Below, in pieces: positions 33,684 to 42,293 of a stretch of DNA of 55,555 bases. A program made the position numbers and the translations under genes. Source of the DNA: Streptomyces longispororuber (GTDB lineage: Bacteria > Actinomycetota > Actinomycetes > Streptomycetales > Streptomycetaceae); the NCBI RefSeq assembly GCF_014656095.1, contig NZ_BNBT01000046.1, positions 1 to 55,555 on the forward strand, given 5' to 3'. Under the pieces are notes generated by a model that was not told the origin of the DNA, made no database searches, and was given only the letters and a program-made list of their open reading frames with translations. Positions within the stretch are counted from its first letter, which is position 1. Each line of letters starts with the position of its first letter.

Positions 33684-34532
33684 ATGACCAGCGACACCCG
33701 CTCCCGGGAGCCCGGCCCCGCCGACGACGGAAGCGACGCCTCCGGCTCCGGCGGCCTGACCGTCGGCCGCGCGGCGGCGCTCGTCGGCGTCAGCGTGAAG
33801 ACGCTCCACCACTGGGACGCGATCGGCCTCGTCCGCCCGAGCGGCCGCACCTGGGCGGGCTACCGCGTCTACGGGGACGGCGACATCGCCCGTATCCACC
33901 AGGTGCTCGTCTACCGGGAGTTGGGGTTCCCGCTCGCCGAGATCGGCCGCGTCCTCGACGCCCCGGAGGTCGACGCGCGCGGCCATCTGCGGCGGCAGCG
34001 GGCCCAGCTCGTGGAGCGCATCGCCCGCCTGGAGAAGATGGTCGGCGCGGTCGACCGCATGCTGGAGGCGACGGGCACCGGCATGCGGCTGACGCCGCGG
34101 GAGCAGGTGGAGATCTTCGGCGCCGACTGGCGGCCCGCCTGGGTCGAGCAGGCCGAGGAGCGCTGGGGCGACAGCGCGCAGTGGGCGCAGTACGCCGAGC
34201 GGGCCGCCGGGATGACGCCCGACGACTGGCGGCGGGCCGTGGCCGCGACCGAGGCCTTCCACGCCGACCTCGCCGCCGCGCACAGGGCGGGCACCGCCCC
34301 CGGCTCCGCGGCGGCGAACGCCCTCGCCGAGCGGCACCGGGAGCTGCTGTCGACGTACTTCGACTGCACCCGCGCGATGCAGGTGTGCCTGGCCCGGTCG
34401 TACGTCACCGAGTCCGGGTACGCCGACTTCTACGACGGCCTCTCGCCCGGCCTCGCGGTCTGGCTGCGCGACGTCGTCCACGCCGGTGCCCGGGCCCACG
34501 GCGTCGACCCGGACACGGCCGTGTGGGAGTGA
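33684..34532 (+). CDS. MerR family regulator with TipAS-type antibiotic-binding domain
   Basis: A 282-residue regulator. The MerR HTH reads LTVGRAAALVGVSVKTLHHWDAIGLVRPS with the wing RVYGDGDIARIHQVLVYRELGFPLAEI (residues ~31-95), followed by a long coiled helix. The C-terminal ~145 residues (VEIFGADWRPAWVEQAEERWGD to VHAGARAHGVD) are a TipAS-like globin-type fold that binds thiopeptides in TipA. ATG 33684 was chosen: GACACT at 33672-33677 ends 6 nt before it, so the mRNA may be leaderless; GTG 33666 is an alternative. The ligand is unknown. Confidence 0.88.
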   Translation: MTSDTRSREPGPADDGSDASGSGGLTVGRAAALVGVSVKTLHHWDAIGLVRPSGRTWAGYRVYGDGDIARIHQVLVYRELGFPLAEIGRVLDAPEVDARGHLRRQRAQLVERIARLEKMVGAVDRMLEATGTGMRLTPREQVEIFGADWRPAWVEQAEERWGDSAQWAQYAERAAGMTPDDWRRAVAATEAFHADLAAAHRAGTAPGSAAANALAERHRELLSTYFDCTRAMQVCLARSYVTESGYADFYDGLSPGLAVWLRDVVHAGARAHGVDPDTAVWE

Positions 34533-34549
34533 CGGGCCCGCGCCCCGGG

Positions 34550-34960
34550 TCAGTCCTCGTGCTCCTGCCGCACCCGGCGCGAGGGCCGGAACGCGTACAG
34601 GTCGAGGACGGCGGGCGGCTCGGCGATGCCGGGCCCGCCGGCCCGTACCCAGGCGGCGATGTCGGCGCTCGCGCCGGGGTCGTTGACCTGGCCGAGCCAG
34701 ACGGGACGGCCACCCGCCGCGCGGCCCGCGGGAGAGGGCTGGACCACGACGACGTTGGCGCGCTTGCACACGTCCAGGCAGTCGGTGCGCCGCACCTGGG
34801 CGACCTCGGCCAGCGCGGCGCGCAGGTCGGTGAGCTGGGCCTCGTGGTCGAGGAGCGGGACCTTCGCCGGTGTCCCGCAGCAGCAGCCGCGGCAGACGGA
34901 GACGGTGGGGCGGGCGGCCCGCGGCGCGGCGGAGGCCTTCTTGGGGGACGGCTGCGGCAT
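34550..34960 (-). CDS. Thioredoxin-like [2Fe-2S] ferredoxin domain protein
   Basis: A 136-residue protein. Cysteines are C23, C26, C27 and C28 (CRGCCCG) and C61, C65 (TDCLDVCKRANVVVVQP), matching the four-Cys pattern of thioredoxin-fold [2Fe-2S] proteins. The later segment PVWLGQVND, then IAAWVRAGG, completes the usual small ferredoxin fold. It converges with the MerR gene. Electron partner unknown. Start ATG 34960. Confidence 0.75.
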   Translation of the reverse strand: MPQPSPKKASAAPRAARPTVSVCRGCCCGTPAKVPLLDHEAQLTDLRAALAEVAQVRRTDCLDVCKRANVVVVQPSPAGRAAGGRPVWLGQVNDPGASADIAAWVRAGGPGIAEPPAVLDLYAFRPSRRVRQEHED

Positions 34961-35085
34961 GGGGGCCAGTATGACCGCGGGCACCCGGGCCGTGATCATC
35001 AGGGTCCCCGGCAGCGGCACCACCGGGACCGCGACCGGGGCCAGGGCCGGGCGGCGCGGTCGCGCGCCCCGCCACCCGGCCGCGC

Positions 35086-36210
35086 TCAGTCGACGTACGA
35101 CTCCAGGGTGCCGCGGCGCCGGACGTCGAGCGTCGCGCAGTGGAACGAGCCCCCGAACGGCGCGTAGTGCAGCAGGTCGCAGGGGATCGGCTCGAAGCCC
35201 CAGGACTCCAGCGCGCGCAGCATGTCCGTGTGGTGCCGCTCCGCGATCACCTGCCGCTCGTTAATCATGAGCACGTTCATGCTGAGCCACTTGCCGCACA
35301 TCGAGGTCAACTTGAGCACGTTCTCGTCGATGGGGTTGGGCTCCGGGGCGACCAGCACGTCCCAGGAGCGCAGGACGTCGGGCAGCCGGTCGGTGTCGAC
35401 GTACTCGGGGTTGACCAGCACCTTGCCGGGTGCGAGCGGCATGAAGGTGGTGTCGATGTGCATGGGCGTACGGCACCGGCTCTCGATCTCGTGGATGCGG
35501 TAGCCGGGGCCGAGGTGGCGGCGCAGCCACTCGATGCCCGTGCGGTTGGTGACGCTGCTGCGGGTGACGAACAGGTCGCGGCCCGCCCGCACGAAGTCCG
35601 CCGCGTCGAAGACCGGCTCGAACTCGGTGGTGATGTAGCGCGGCGGCTCGCCCTCCTCCGGCGGCGAGAAGTCCTTCTCGAACAGGGCGTCGGTGAGCTC
35701 CGGCCGGGGCGCCGCGGTCCAGCGGGCGCCGCGCCGGAAGTAGTCCTTGAGGATCGTGCGGTAGGCGTGCGTCTCGAAGTACCGGCACGGCCACGCCATC
35801 GGCGTCTCGATGATCTCGTCGCCGATCACCAGCATGCTGTCGCGCGGACAGGCGGTGCAGAAGCCGTGCGAGGACCAGTGCGGGGTGCTGAACCGCTCCT
35901 TGTGGTCCACCACGTCGGGGCGCGTGACCGTGATGCCGAGGGACTCGAGGAGGGTGATGAACTCGTCGAGCTCCCGCTGCGCCGGCTCGACGAGCACGGA
36001 CGGGTACTTGAAGCCGGAGGCGAATCCCTGGAGCCGTGCCGCCCACGGCGGGACGTTGCTGGTGACGACGGGGTGGCTGGAGGGGAACGTCGCGCCCTCC
36101 AGCCGGCCGACGACGACCTCCTCCAGCGGATCCCACTCGGTGTGCGAGTTGACGGGGGAGACGAGATGCTCCCCGGCGGTGTCCGTCCCGTCCGACGCGG
36201 CTGCCTTCAC
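35086..36210 (-). CDS. Amidinotransferase (arginine:X amidinotransferase, StrB1/GATM family)
   Basis: A 374-residue enzyme of the guanidino-group-modifying superfamily. Catalytic Cys is in GGSFHCATLDVRR near the C-terminus, with the Asp in EPVFDAADFVR and the His in RTPMHIDTTFMPL. VNSHTEWDPLEEVVVG at the start, PRDSMLVIGDEIIETPMAW, and the C-terminal Cys loop follow StrB1 and glycine amidinotransferase closely. These enzymes move an amidino group from Arg to an amine (Gly, Lys or inosamine). No streptomycin-type or other amine-making gene is near, so the acceptor is unknown. GTG 36210 fits family length, but no clear ribosome binding site is seen. Confidence 0.85.
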   Translation of the reverse strand: MKAAASDGTDTAGEHLVSPVNSHTEWDPLEEVVVGRLEGATFPSSHPVVTSNVPPWAARLQGFASGFKYPSVLVEPAQRELDEFITLLESLGITVTRPDVVDHKERFSTPHWSSHGFCTACPRDSMLVIGDEIIETPMAWPCRYFETHAYRTILKDYFRRGARWTAAPRPELTDALFEKDFSPPEEGEPPRYITTEFEPVFDAADFVRAGRDLFVTRSSVTNRTGIEWLRRHLGPGYRIHEIESRCRTPMHIDTTFMPLAPGKVLVNPEYVDTDRLPDVLRSWDVLVAPEPNPIDENVLKLTSMCGKWLSMNVLMINERQVIAERHHTDMLRALESWGFEPIPCDLLHYAPFGGSFHCATLDVRRRGTLESYVD

Positions 36211-36494
36211 GTGGGCCCACTGCTTTCGTTCGCGGAAACAGATGACGTTGCGTGTTGACAATTTTACTGAGGGTGTCTGCCGTCTGTCGATCGCCGTGCA
36301 CACCCCGGTGGCCCCGGCCGCCCTTGATGTCGTCCTTCGCCGTCCTTCGCCGTCCTTCGCCGTGCGCATCACCCGGGTACCCCGTGTACGCACCCGCACG
36401 CGGGCCCCGCGGCGCGCGTTTCCCGCGCGTCCGGCGGGCCGCGACTCCTTCGCGCCGGTGCCGGAGGGGCCCGTGCCCTTGCGGGAGGGGCCGG
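36211..36494. other. Spacer before the amidinotransferase, with a 10-bp tandem repeat
   Basis: AAAATTGTCAAC (revcomp of 36257-36268) is AT-rich and may hold the -35 of the amidinotransferase promoter. CGTCCTTCGC occurs three times exactly at 36331-36360. No gene is seen. Confidence 0.5.
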
Positions 36495-36728
36495 TCAGCG
36501 CGTGAGCGCGGCGTTGGCCTTCATCAGGAGGGGGATGAGGGCGTAGGCGGCGACGGGGACGACGATCGCGGTGAGGATCAGCGTGCGCAGCAGGAGCGGC
36601 AGGTGGGCGGTGGCCGGTCCGAGCGCCGCGAGGGCCACCGTGATGGTCGGGTAGACGGCGAGCCAGGTGATCAGGGCCCGGCGGTGGACGGACGGGGCCG
36701 CCGACGGGGAAGGCGTACCGGTGGGCAT
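36495..36728 (-). CDS. Small two-TM membrane protein (77 aa)
   Basis: Read from ATG 36728 on the minus strand. A Ser/Pro-rich N-terminus leads to two membrane segments: ALITWLAVYPTITVALAALG and LLLRTLILTAIVVPVAAYALIP. It resembles small DUF2798-like membrane proteins, but I cannot name it firmly. It diverges from a TetR gene through a spacer with two matching palindromes, so it is the likely target of that repressor. Confidence 0.7.
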   Translation of the reverse strand: MPTGTPSPSAAPSVHRRALITWLAVYPTITVALAALGPATAHLPLLLRTLILTAIVVPVAAYALIPLLMKANAALTR

Positions 36729-36763
36729 GGATGTCTCCAGGTCAGAGGGGCTGGAGCCGAGAT

Positions 36764-36824
36764 CTCCAACCATTGGGTTGGAGTCTGGCACAGGCGTTCG
36801 CCGAAGTCCAACCGCATGGTTGGA
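36764..36824. promoter_or_regulatory. Two TetR-type operator palindromes
   Basis: CTCCAACCATTGGGTTGGAG at 36764-36783 has perfect 8-bp arms, and TCCAACCGCATGGTTGGA at 36807-36824 repeats the same half-sites around GCAT. The second lies at the expected -35 of the tetR promoter, whose -10 (TAGGAT, 36832-36837) is 6 nt before the ATG. Very likely the repressor's own operators. Confidence 0.85.
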
Positions 36825-36843
36825 AATGGCTTAGGATGGAACC

Positions 36844-37425
36844 ATGGCCTGGGACACAGCACGCACGAAGCAGCTCCTGCTCGACGCCGCGGTGGAGGAG
36901 TTCGCCGAGCACGGCCCCGAGGGAGCCCGCGTCGCCCGGGTCGCCGACCGCGCCGGCGTCAACAAGGAGCGGATCTACCAGTACTTCGGCGGCAAGCGGC
37001 AGCTCTTCGTCGCGGTGCTGGAATCCGAGCTGCAGAAGATCGCGGCCGCGGTGCCGCTGACCCGCGAGCAGGCCTGCGACCTCGGTGACTACGCGGGCCG
37101 GGTCTTCGACTACCACCGCGAGCACCCGCACTTCGTGCGGCTGCTGGCCTGGGAGGGCCTGCAGTGCCAGGACCGGGTGGCGGCCGAGTGCGAACGCACC
37201 GACCACTACGACGACAAGATCGCCGCCGTCGTCGAGGCGCAGCGGGCCGGGGCCCTGACCGGCGACGTCGCGCCCGGCCAGCTCATGCACGCGGTGATCG
37301 TGCTGACCGCGTCGTGGTTCACGCTGCCGCAGTTGGCCCGGATGCTGATGCCCGCCGTCGTGGAGGCGGGCCCCGCCGGCCAGCGCCAGGCCCTCGTGAC
37401 CCTGGTGCGCCGCCTGGTCGGCTGA
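36844..37425 (+). CDS. TetR family transcriptional regulator
   Basis: A 193-residue repressor. HTH: KQLLLDAAVEEFAEHGPEGARVARVADRAGVNKERIYQYFGGKRQLF (split here only for description; residues ~6-53). The C-terminal half is helical (YAGRVFDYHREHPHFVRLLAWEG) as in TetR_C families. Probably leaderless. It lies opposite the small membrane gene and should repress both through the TCCAACC/GGTTGGA sites. Inducer unknown. Confidence 0.88.
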   Translation: MAWDTARTKQLLLDAAVEEFAEHGPEGARVARVADRAGVNKERIYQYFGGKRQLFVAVLESELQKIAAAVPLTREQACDLGDYAGRVFDYHREHPHFVRLLAWEGLQCQDRVAAECERTDHYDDKIAAVVEAQRAGALTGDVAPGQLMHAVIVLTASWFTLPQLARMLMPAVVEAGPAGQRQALVTLVRRLVG

Positions 37426-37448
37426 GGACGGGTGCGGGAAGGTTCCCC

Positions 37449-37889
37449 CTAGCTTCCGAAGCCGCGCACGAAGCGGCGCTGCCAGGGCGTCTCCACCGCG
37501 CGGCGGTGGTAGCGCGCGCGGACGTAGGCCACGGCCTCCTCCGCGGGCACGCCGTCGAGGACGGCGAGGCACGCGAGGGCCGTCCCGGTGCGGCCGACGC
37601 CCCCGCCGCAGGCGACCTCCACGCGCTCCGTGGCGGCGCGGGCCCACGCCTCGCCGAGCAACTGCCGCGCCTCCTCGCGGTCCGTGGGCAGTCGGAAGTC
37701 GGGCCAGCGCAGCCGGCGCGCCTCCCACGCCACCGGCGGCGCGGGCCGGCCGAGGAGGTGGACGGCGAACGTGGGCAGGGGCCCCTCGGGCAGCGGGTGG
37801 CGCAGCCCGCGCCCGCGCACCAACCGCCCCGAGGGCAACCGGAGTACGCCCGCGTCGGTGTCGTTCCAGGTGTCGGCCACGTCGGTCAC
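37449..37889 (-). CDS. Protein-tyrosine/dual-specificity phosphatase family protein
   Basis: A 146-residue protein with the Cx5R phosphatase loop CGGGVGRTG; the catalytic Cys is residue 94 and the Arg residue 100. The order (substrate-recognition N-half, then the P-loop followed by TALACLAVLDGVPAEEAVAYVRARY) fits cytoplasmic dual-specificity phosphatases. The general-acid Asp is probably in WPDFRLP (residues ~62-68). Start GTG 37889. Converges with tetR. Substrate unknown. Confidence 0.82.
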   Translation of the reverse strand: MTDVADTWNDTDAGVLRLPSGRLVRGRGLRHPLPEGPLPTFAVHLLGRPAPPVAWEARRLRWPDFRLPTDREEARQLLGEAWARAATERVEVACGGGVGRTGTALACLAVLDGVPAEEAVAYVRARYHRRAVETPWQRRFVRGFGS

Positions 37890-37930
37890 CGTACCCGGCG
37901 CGGACGGAGCCCGGGGCCACTGTGAGCTAG

Positions 37931-37944
37931 CCGATAATTATCGG
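37931..37944. promoter_or_regulatory. AT-rich perfect palindrome CCGATAATTATCGG
   Basis: A 14-bp perfect palindrome, the most AT-rich spot in its neighbourhood, located 42 bp upstream of the phosphatase start and 43-56 bp before a small plus-strand frame. Likely a binding site for an unidentified regulator. Confidence 0.55.
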
Positions 37945-37986
37945 TTTCTCACGGAATCTTGACTTCAGCGGGGCATAGTGCATGAC

Positions 37987-38160
37987 ATGACAACCATGGT
38001 TCCTGTCTGCCCGTACTGCGGGCGGGTCGAGTGCATCTGCCCGGCGCTGGGCGGCGGCCCCGTACCGGCGTCCGCGGTGGCCTCCGCGTTCCCGTCCCCG
38101 TCCGCGACGCCCGGTGGCGCCCGGCTGACGAGGCCGACGGCCGCGCCGCCGCCCTCGTAG
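37987..38160 (+). CDS. Small Cys-containing hypothetical protein (57 aa)
   Basis: ATG 37987 opens a frame with VPVCPYCGRVECICPALG, four cysteines as C-x2-C and C-x-C that could bind zinc. The rest is Pro/Ala/Ser-rich. CATAGT lies 7 nt upstream and could be the -10 of a leaderless mRNA. Could be real or chance; the clustered Cys are the main support. Confidence 0.4.
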   Translation: MTTMVPVCPYCGRVECICPALGGGPVPASAVASAFPSPSATPGGARLTRPTAAPPPS

Positions 38161-38272
38161 CCGGACCCGGGGCGAGCCCCGGACGCCGTCGCGGTGCTCG
38201 CCCCGGTCCGCCACGGCGCCGTGCGCGGCCGCCGCTGATCACCCGCTGTTCACCCGCTGCCCGCCCTGCCGT

Positions 38273-39418
38273 TCACGCGGCCGAGAAGCGGTGCACGGTC
38301 GTCGACGTGTACGCCTCCCCGGGCCGCAGCACCGTGGAGGGGAACGCCGGCTGGTTCGGTGAGTCGGGGAAGTGCTGTGTCTCCAGGCAGAGCCCGTCGC
38401 CCTGCCGGTAGGTGCGGCCGGAGGGCCCCGTCAGCGTGCCGTCCAGGAAGTTGCCCGAGTAGAACTGCACGCCCGGCTCCGTCGTGGCGATCCGCAGGGT
38501 GCGCCCCGACTCCGGGTCGCGCAGCGTGGCACAGGGCCCCGGGCGCCGCGTGACGCCCTTGTCCAGAACCCAGTTGTGGTCGTAGCCCCTGGCAGCGACC
38601 ACTTGCTCGTGCCCGGCGCGGATGTCCCGCCCGACCGGCTTCGCCCGCCGGAAGTCGAAGGGCGTGCCGCGCACGGCGGCCAGCTCCCCGGTGGGGATGA
38701 GCGTGGCGTCCGTGGGCGTGAACCGGGAGGCGTCGAGCCGCAGTTCGTGGCCGAGGACGTCGCCGCTGCCCTCGCCCGCGAGGTTGAAGTAGGTGTGCTG
38801 GGTCAGGTTCACCACCGTGGCCCTGTCGGTCGTCGCCGCGTACGCGACGCGCCAGTCGCCGCCCGTGGTCAGGGTGTACGTCACCTTGGTGCGCAGCGTG
38901 CCGGGGTAGCCCATCTCGCCGTCGGCGCTCACGTACCGCAGGACCAGGCCGACGCCGGAGCGGTCCGCGAACGGCTCGACGTCCCACACCCGTTTGTCGA
39001 ATCCCTGCGCGCCGCCGTGCAGGCTGTTCCCGCCGTCGTTGACGGAGAGCTGGTACGACCGGCCGTCGAGGGTGAAGCGGCCCCCAGCGACACGGTTGCC
39101 GTAGCGGCCGATCAGGGCACCGAAGTAGGTGGTCGCGTCCAGGTAGTCGGTGAGGTCGTCGAAGCCGAGGGACACGTTCGCGTACCGGCCGTGCCGGTCC
39201 GGGAGTTCGAGGGACTGCACGATGCCGCCGTAGGAGAGCACCTTCATCCGGGTGCCGCCGTTCTCCAGGCTCCAGCGGTGCACCTTCGTGCCGTCGGGCA
39301 GGGTGCCGAAGGGCTCCTTCGACGGCGTGGCCGGCCGTGCCGCGTGCGCGGTGCCCGCGGCGGCGGTGAGGCCCGCGGCGGCGGCCGCCGTCAGGACGGT
39401 CCGTCTGCTCGTTTCCAT
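38273..39418 (-). CDS. galM: Aldose 1-epimerase (mutarotase), Tat-exported
   Basis: A 381-residue GalM-family enzyme that interconverts alpha and beta anomers of aldoses. Active-site elements: GNSLHGG, catalytic His in LTQHTYFNLAG and catalytic Glu in CLETQHFPDS near the C-terminus. The N-terminus SRRTVLTAAAAAGLTAAAG is a twin-arginine export signal, so the enzyme works outside the cell. Start ATG 39418. Last gene of the seven-gene operon 46727-38273 and next to a sugar ABC importer, which suggests it supplies the anomer the binding protein takes. Confidence 0.88.
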   Translation of the reverse strand: METSRRTVLTAAAAAGLTAAAGTAHAARPATPSKEPFGTLPDGTKVHRWSLENGGTRMKVLSYGGIVQSLELPDRHGRYANVSLGFDDLTDYLDATTYFGALIGRYGNRVAGGRFTLDGRSYQLSVNDGGNSLHGGAQGFDKRVWDVEPFADRSGVGLVLRYVSADGEMGYPGTLRTKVTYTLTTGGDWRVAYAATTDRATVVNLTQHTYFNLAGEGSGDVLGHELRLDASRFTPTDATLIPTGELAAVRGTPFDFRRAKPVGRDIRAGHEQVVAARGYDHNWVLDKGVTRRPGPCATLRDPESGRTLRIATTEPGVQFYSGNFLDGTLTGPSGRTYRQGDGLCLETQHFPDSPNQPAFPSTVLRPGEAYTSTTVHRFSAA

Positions 39419-39459
39419 GGGGGCTCCCAGGTGGAGGATCGGGTGGAGGGTGCTTGCCG

Positions 39460-40689
39460 TCAGCGGCCGGCCTTGCGCTTGTTCCAGACGTCGAACCCGA
39501 CGGCGGCGAGCAGCACCAGGCCCTTGATGACCTGCTGGTAGTCCGTGCCGATGTTGACCAGGGACATGCCGTTGTTGAGGACGCCGAGCACCAGACCGCC
39601 GATGACGGCGCCCATGACGGTCCCCACGCCGCCGCTCATCGAGGCGCCGCCGATGAACGACGCGGCGATCGCCTCCAGTTCGAAGTTGAGGCCCGCCTGC
39701 GGGGTGCCCGCGTTCAGACGGGCGGCGTACACACAGCCCGCGAGCGCGGCGAGCACGCCCATGTTCACGAAGATCAGGAACGTGACGCGCCTGTCCTTCA
39801 CGCCGGACAGCTTCGCGGCGGCCTTGTTGCCGCCGAGCGCGTACACGTGGCGGCCGATGACCGCGTTGCGCATCACGTAGCCGAGCCCGATCAGCAGCCC
39901 GCACATGATGAGCAGCACCACCGGCACGCCGTGGAAGCTGGCCAGGGTGAGCGTGAAGGCCACCACGGCCGCCGTCATGGCCACGCACTTGGCCGCCCAC
40001 AGCCCGGCCGGCGTCACGTCGAGGCCGTGGGCGAGCTGCCGCCTGCGGTGGCGCCACTCGCGGAACAGCAGGAACGCGACCGTCGCCGCGCCGATCACCA
40101 GGGTCGGGTTGTGGTACTGCGTGTAGGGGCCCATCTCCGGGATGAAGCCCTTGGCGATGTTCTGGAACCCGTCGGGGAACGGCGACAGCGACTGGCCCTC
40201 CAGGACGATCTGGGTGAGCCCGCGGAACAGCAGCATCCCGGCCAGGGTGACGATGAACGACGGGATGCCCACGTACGCGATGAAGAAGCCCTGCCAGGCG
40301 CCCGCGACGGCGCCGATGAGCAGTGAGAGGACGAGCGCGAGCACCCACGGCAGGTCGTGCTTGACCATCATCACCGCCGACATGGCGCCGACGAAGGCCA
40401 CCAGGGAGCCCACGGACAGGTCGATGTGGCCCGCGACGATGACGATCATCATGCCGATGGCCAGGATCAGGATGTAGCCGTTCTGCTGGATCAGGTTGGA
40501 GACGTTGCTCGGCAGCAGCAGCGTGCCGTCCGTCCAGATCTGGAACAGGACGACGAGGAAGGCCAGCGCGACGAGCATGCCGTACTGGCGCATGTTGGCG
40601 CGCGCCAACTCGACGAGCAGCGCGCCGGCCGACCGGGGCGCGGGCGGGGGCGCGGGCGCGTCCTTCGGCGGGGTGGTCGTGGTGGTCAT
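39460..40689 (-). CDS. Sugar ABC transporter permease (ChvE/GguB-XylH-like)
   Basis: A 409-residue membrane protein with ~10 hydrophobic segments (LVALAFLVVLFQIWTDGTLL, ILILAIGMMIVIVAGHIDLSVG and others). IVIVAGHIDLSVGS is the signature of ribose/xylose-class (BPD_transp_2) permeases. GGNKAAAKLSGVKDRRVTFLIF is the cytoplasmic loop that meets the ATPase. It has an Ala/Pro-rich cytoplasmic N-terminus of ~30 residues. Works with the two genes upstream in the operon. Confidence 0.9.
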   Translation of the reverse strand: MTTTTTPPKDAPAPPPAPRSAGALLVELARANMRQYGMLVALAFLVVLFQIWTDGTLLLPSNVSNLIQQNGYILILAIGMMIVIVAGHIDLSVGSLVAFVGAMSAVMMVKHDLPWVLALVLSLLIGAVAGAWQGFFIAYVGIPSFIVTLAGMLLFRGLTQIVLEGQSLSPFPDGFQNIAKGFIPEMGPYTQYHNPTLVIGAATVAFLLFREWRHRRRQLAHGLDVTPAGLWAAKCVAMTAAVVAFTLTLASFHGVPVVLLIMCGLLIGLGYVMRNAVIGRHVYALGGNKAAAKLSGVKDRRVTFLIFVNMGVLAALAGCVYAARLNAGTPQAGLNFELEAIAASFIGGASMSGGVGTVMGAVIGGLVLGVLNNGMSLVNIGTDYQQVIKGLVLLAAVGFDVWNKRKAGR

Positions 40690-40727
40690 GGCGGAGCCTC
40701 GGCTTCTGGTCTCGGGTCGGGGGCGCT

Positions 40728-42293
40728 TCAGCTTCGGTGCGCCGTCATGTGGCGCATCAGGACTTCCTGGGTGGCCTCCGCCCGGGTGACCTCACCGGTC
40801 AGCCGGCCCTCGGCCATCGTGTAGATCCGGTCGCACAGGCCGAGCAGCTCCGGCAGTTCGGAGGAGATGAGGAGCACGGCCTTGCCCTGCGCGGCGAGCC
40901 GGTCGATGACGGTGTAGATCTCGTACTTGGCGCCGACGTCGATGCCCCGCGTCGGCTCGTCGAGGATCAGCACCTCGGGGTCGGCGTGGATCCACTTGCT
41001 CAGGACGACCTTCTGCTGGTTGCCACCGGAGAGCCGGCCCACCTGTTCCAGGACGGTGGGGGCCTTGATGTTCATCGTCCTGCGGTAGCGCTCGGCGACG
41101 GACCGCTCGTGGTCCGCGTCCACCAGGCCCGGGACGCCGCGGCGCCGCATGCCCGGCAGCGACGTCAGGGAGATGTTGCGGTTGATGTCGTCGATGAGGT
41201 TCAGGCCGTAGCGCTTGCGGTCCTCGGTGACGTACGCGATACCGGCGGCGACGGCCGCGGGCACGGTGCGCGTGGAGACCTCGCGCCCCCCGACGGCCAC
41301 GGTCCCGGCGACGTACTGCCCGTAGGAGCGGCCGAAGACGGACATCGCCAGCTCGGTGCGGCCCGCGCCCATCAGGCCCGCGACGCCCACGATCTCGCCG
41401 CGCCGCACGGTCAGGGACACGTCGTCGACGACGGTGCGCTGGTGGTCGACGGGGTGCCGGACCGTCCAGTCGCGCACGGTCAGCGCGTCGGCGCCCGCGT
41501 CGGCGCCCGTGTACGGGGTGCGTGCGGGGAAGCGGTGGTCGAGGTCGCGGCCGACCATGCCGCGGATGATGCGGTCCTCCGACAGCTCGGGCTCGGCGTC
41601 CGGGGACGCGCGGACCGGCAGGGTCTCGACGGTCCGCCCGTCGCGCAGGACCGTCACCGCGTCGGCCACGCGCCGGATCTCGTTCAGCTTGTGGGAGATG
41701 ATCACCGCGGCGACGCCCTGCGCGCGCAGCTCCAGGATGAGGTCGAGGAGGGTCGCGCTGTCCTCGTCGTTCAGCGCGGCCGTCGGCTCGTCGAGGATGA
41801 GCAGCCGCACCTCCTTGGACAGGGCCTTGGCGATCTCCACGAGCTGCTGCTTGCCCACGCCGAGGTCGGCGACGGGGGTCGTCGGCCTCTCCCGCAGACC
41901 GACGCGCCGCAGCAGGGCGCCGGCCCGGCGCAGGGTGTCGTCCCAGTCGACGAAGCCGCGCCGGGCGCGCTCGTTGCCGAGGAAGATGTTCTCCGCGATC
42001 GACAGGTGGGGGACCAGCGCCAGCTCCTGATGGATGATCACGATGCCGTGCCGCTCGCTCGCGCGGATGTCCTTGAAGGCGACGGGGGCGCCCTCGAAGC
42101 GGATCTCCCCGTCGTAGCTGCCGTGCGGGTGCACACCGCTGAGGACCTTCATCAGGGTCGACTTGCCCGCGCCGTTCTCCCCGCAGACCGCGTGCACCTC
42201 TCCGGCCCGCACGGTGAGGTGCACGCCGGAGAGCGCCGTGACGCCGGGGAAGGTCTTGGTGATCCCGCGCATCTCCAGGACGGGCCCGCTCAT
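40728..42293 (-). CDS. Sugar ABC transporter ATP-binding protein (two ATPase domains)
   Basis: A 521-residue RbsA/XylG/GguA-type ATPase with duplicated cassettes. First: Walker A CGENGAGKST, signature GVGKQQLVEIAKAL, Walker B LLILDEPTAALN. Second: degenerate Walker A GLMGAGRTEL, signature LSGGNQQKVVLSKW, Walker B VLILDEPTRGIDVG. ATG 42293 overlaps the binding-protein stop by 4 bp (ATGA). It powers uptake by the permease at 39460-40689. Confidence 0.93.
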   Translation of the reverse strand: MSGPVLEMRGITKTFPGVTALSGVHLTVRAGEVHAVCGENGAGKSTLMKVLSGVHPHGSYDGEIRFEGAPVAFKDIRASERHGIVIIHQELALVPHLSIAENIFLGNERARRGFVDWDDTLRRAGALLRRVGLRERPTTPVADLGVGKQQLVEIAKALSKEVRLLILDEPTAALNDEDSATLLDLILELRAQGVAAVIISHKLNEIRRVADAVTVLRDGRTVETLPVRASPDAEPELSEDRIIRGMVGRDLDHRFPARTPYTGADAGADALTVRDWTVRHPVDHQRTVVDDVSLTVRRGEIVGVAGLMGAGRTELAMSVFGRSYGQYVAGTVAVGGREVSTRTVPAAVAAGIAYVTEDRKRYGLNLIDDINRNISLTSLPGMRRRGVPGLVDADHERSVAERYRRTMNIKAPTVLEQVGRLSGGNQQKVVLSKWIHADPEVLILDEPTRGIDVGAKYEIYTVIDRLAAQGKAVLLISSELPELLGLCDRIYTMAEGRLTGEVTRAEATQEVLMRHMTAHRS

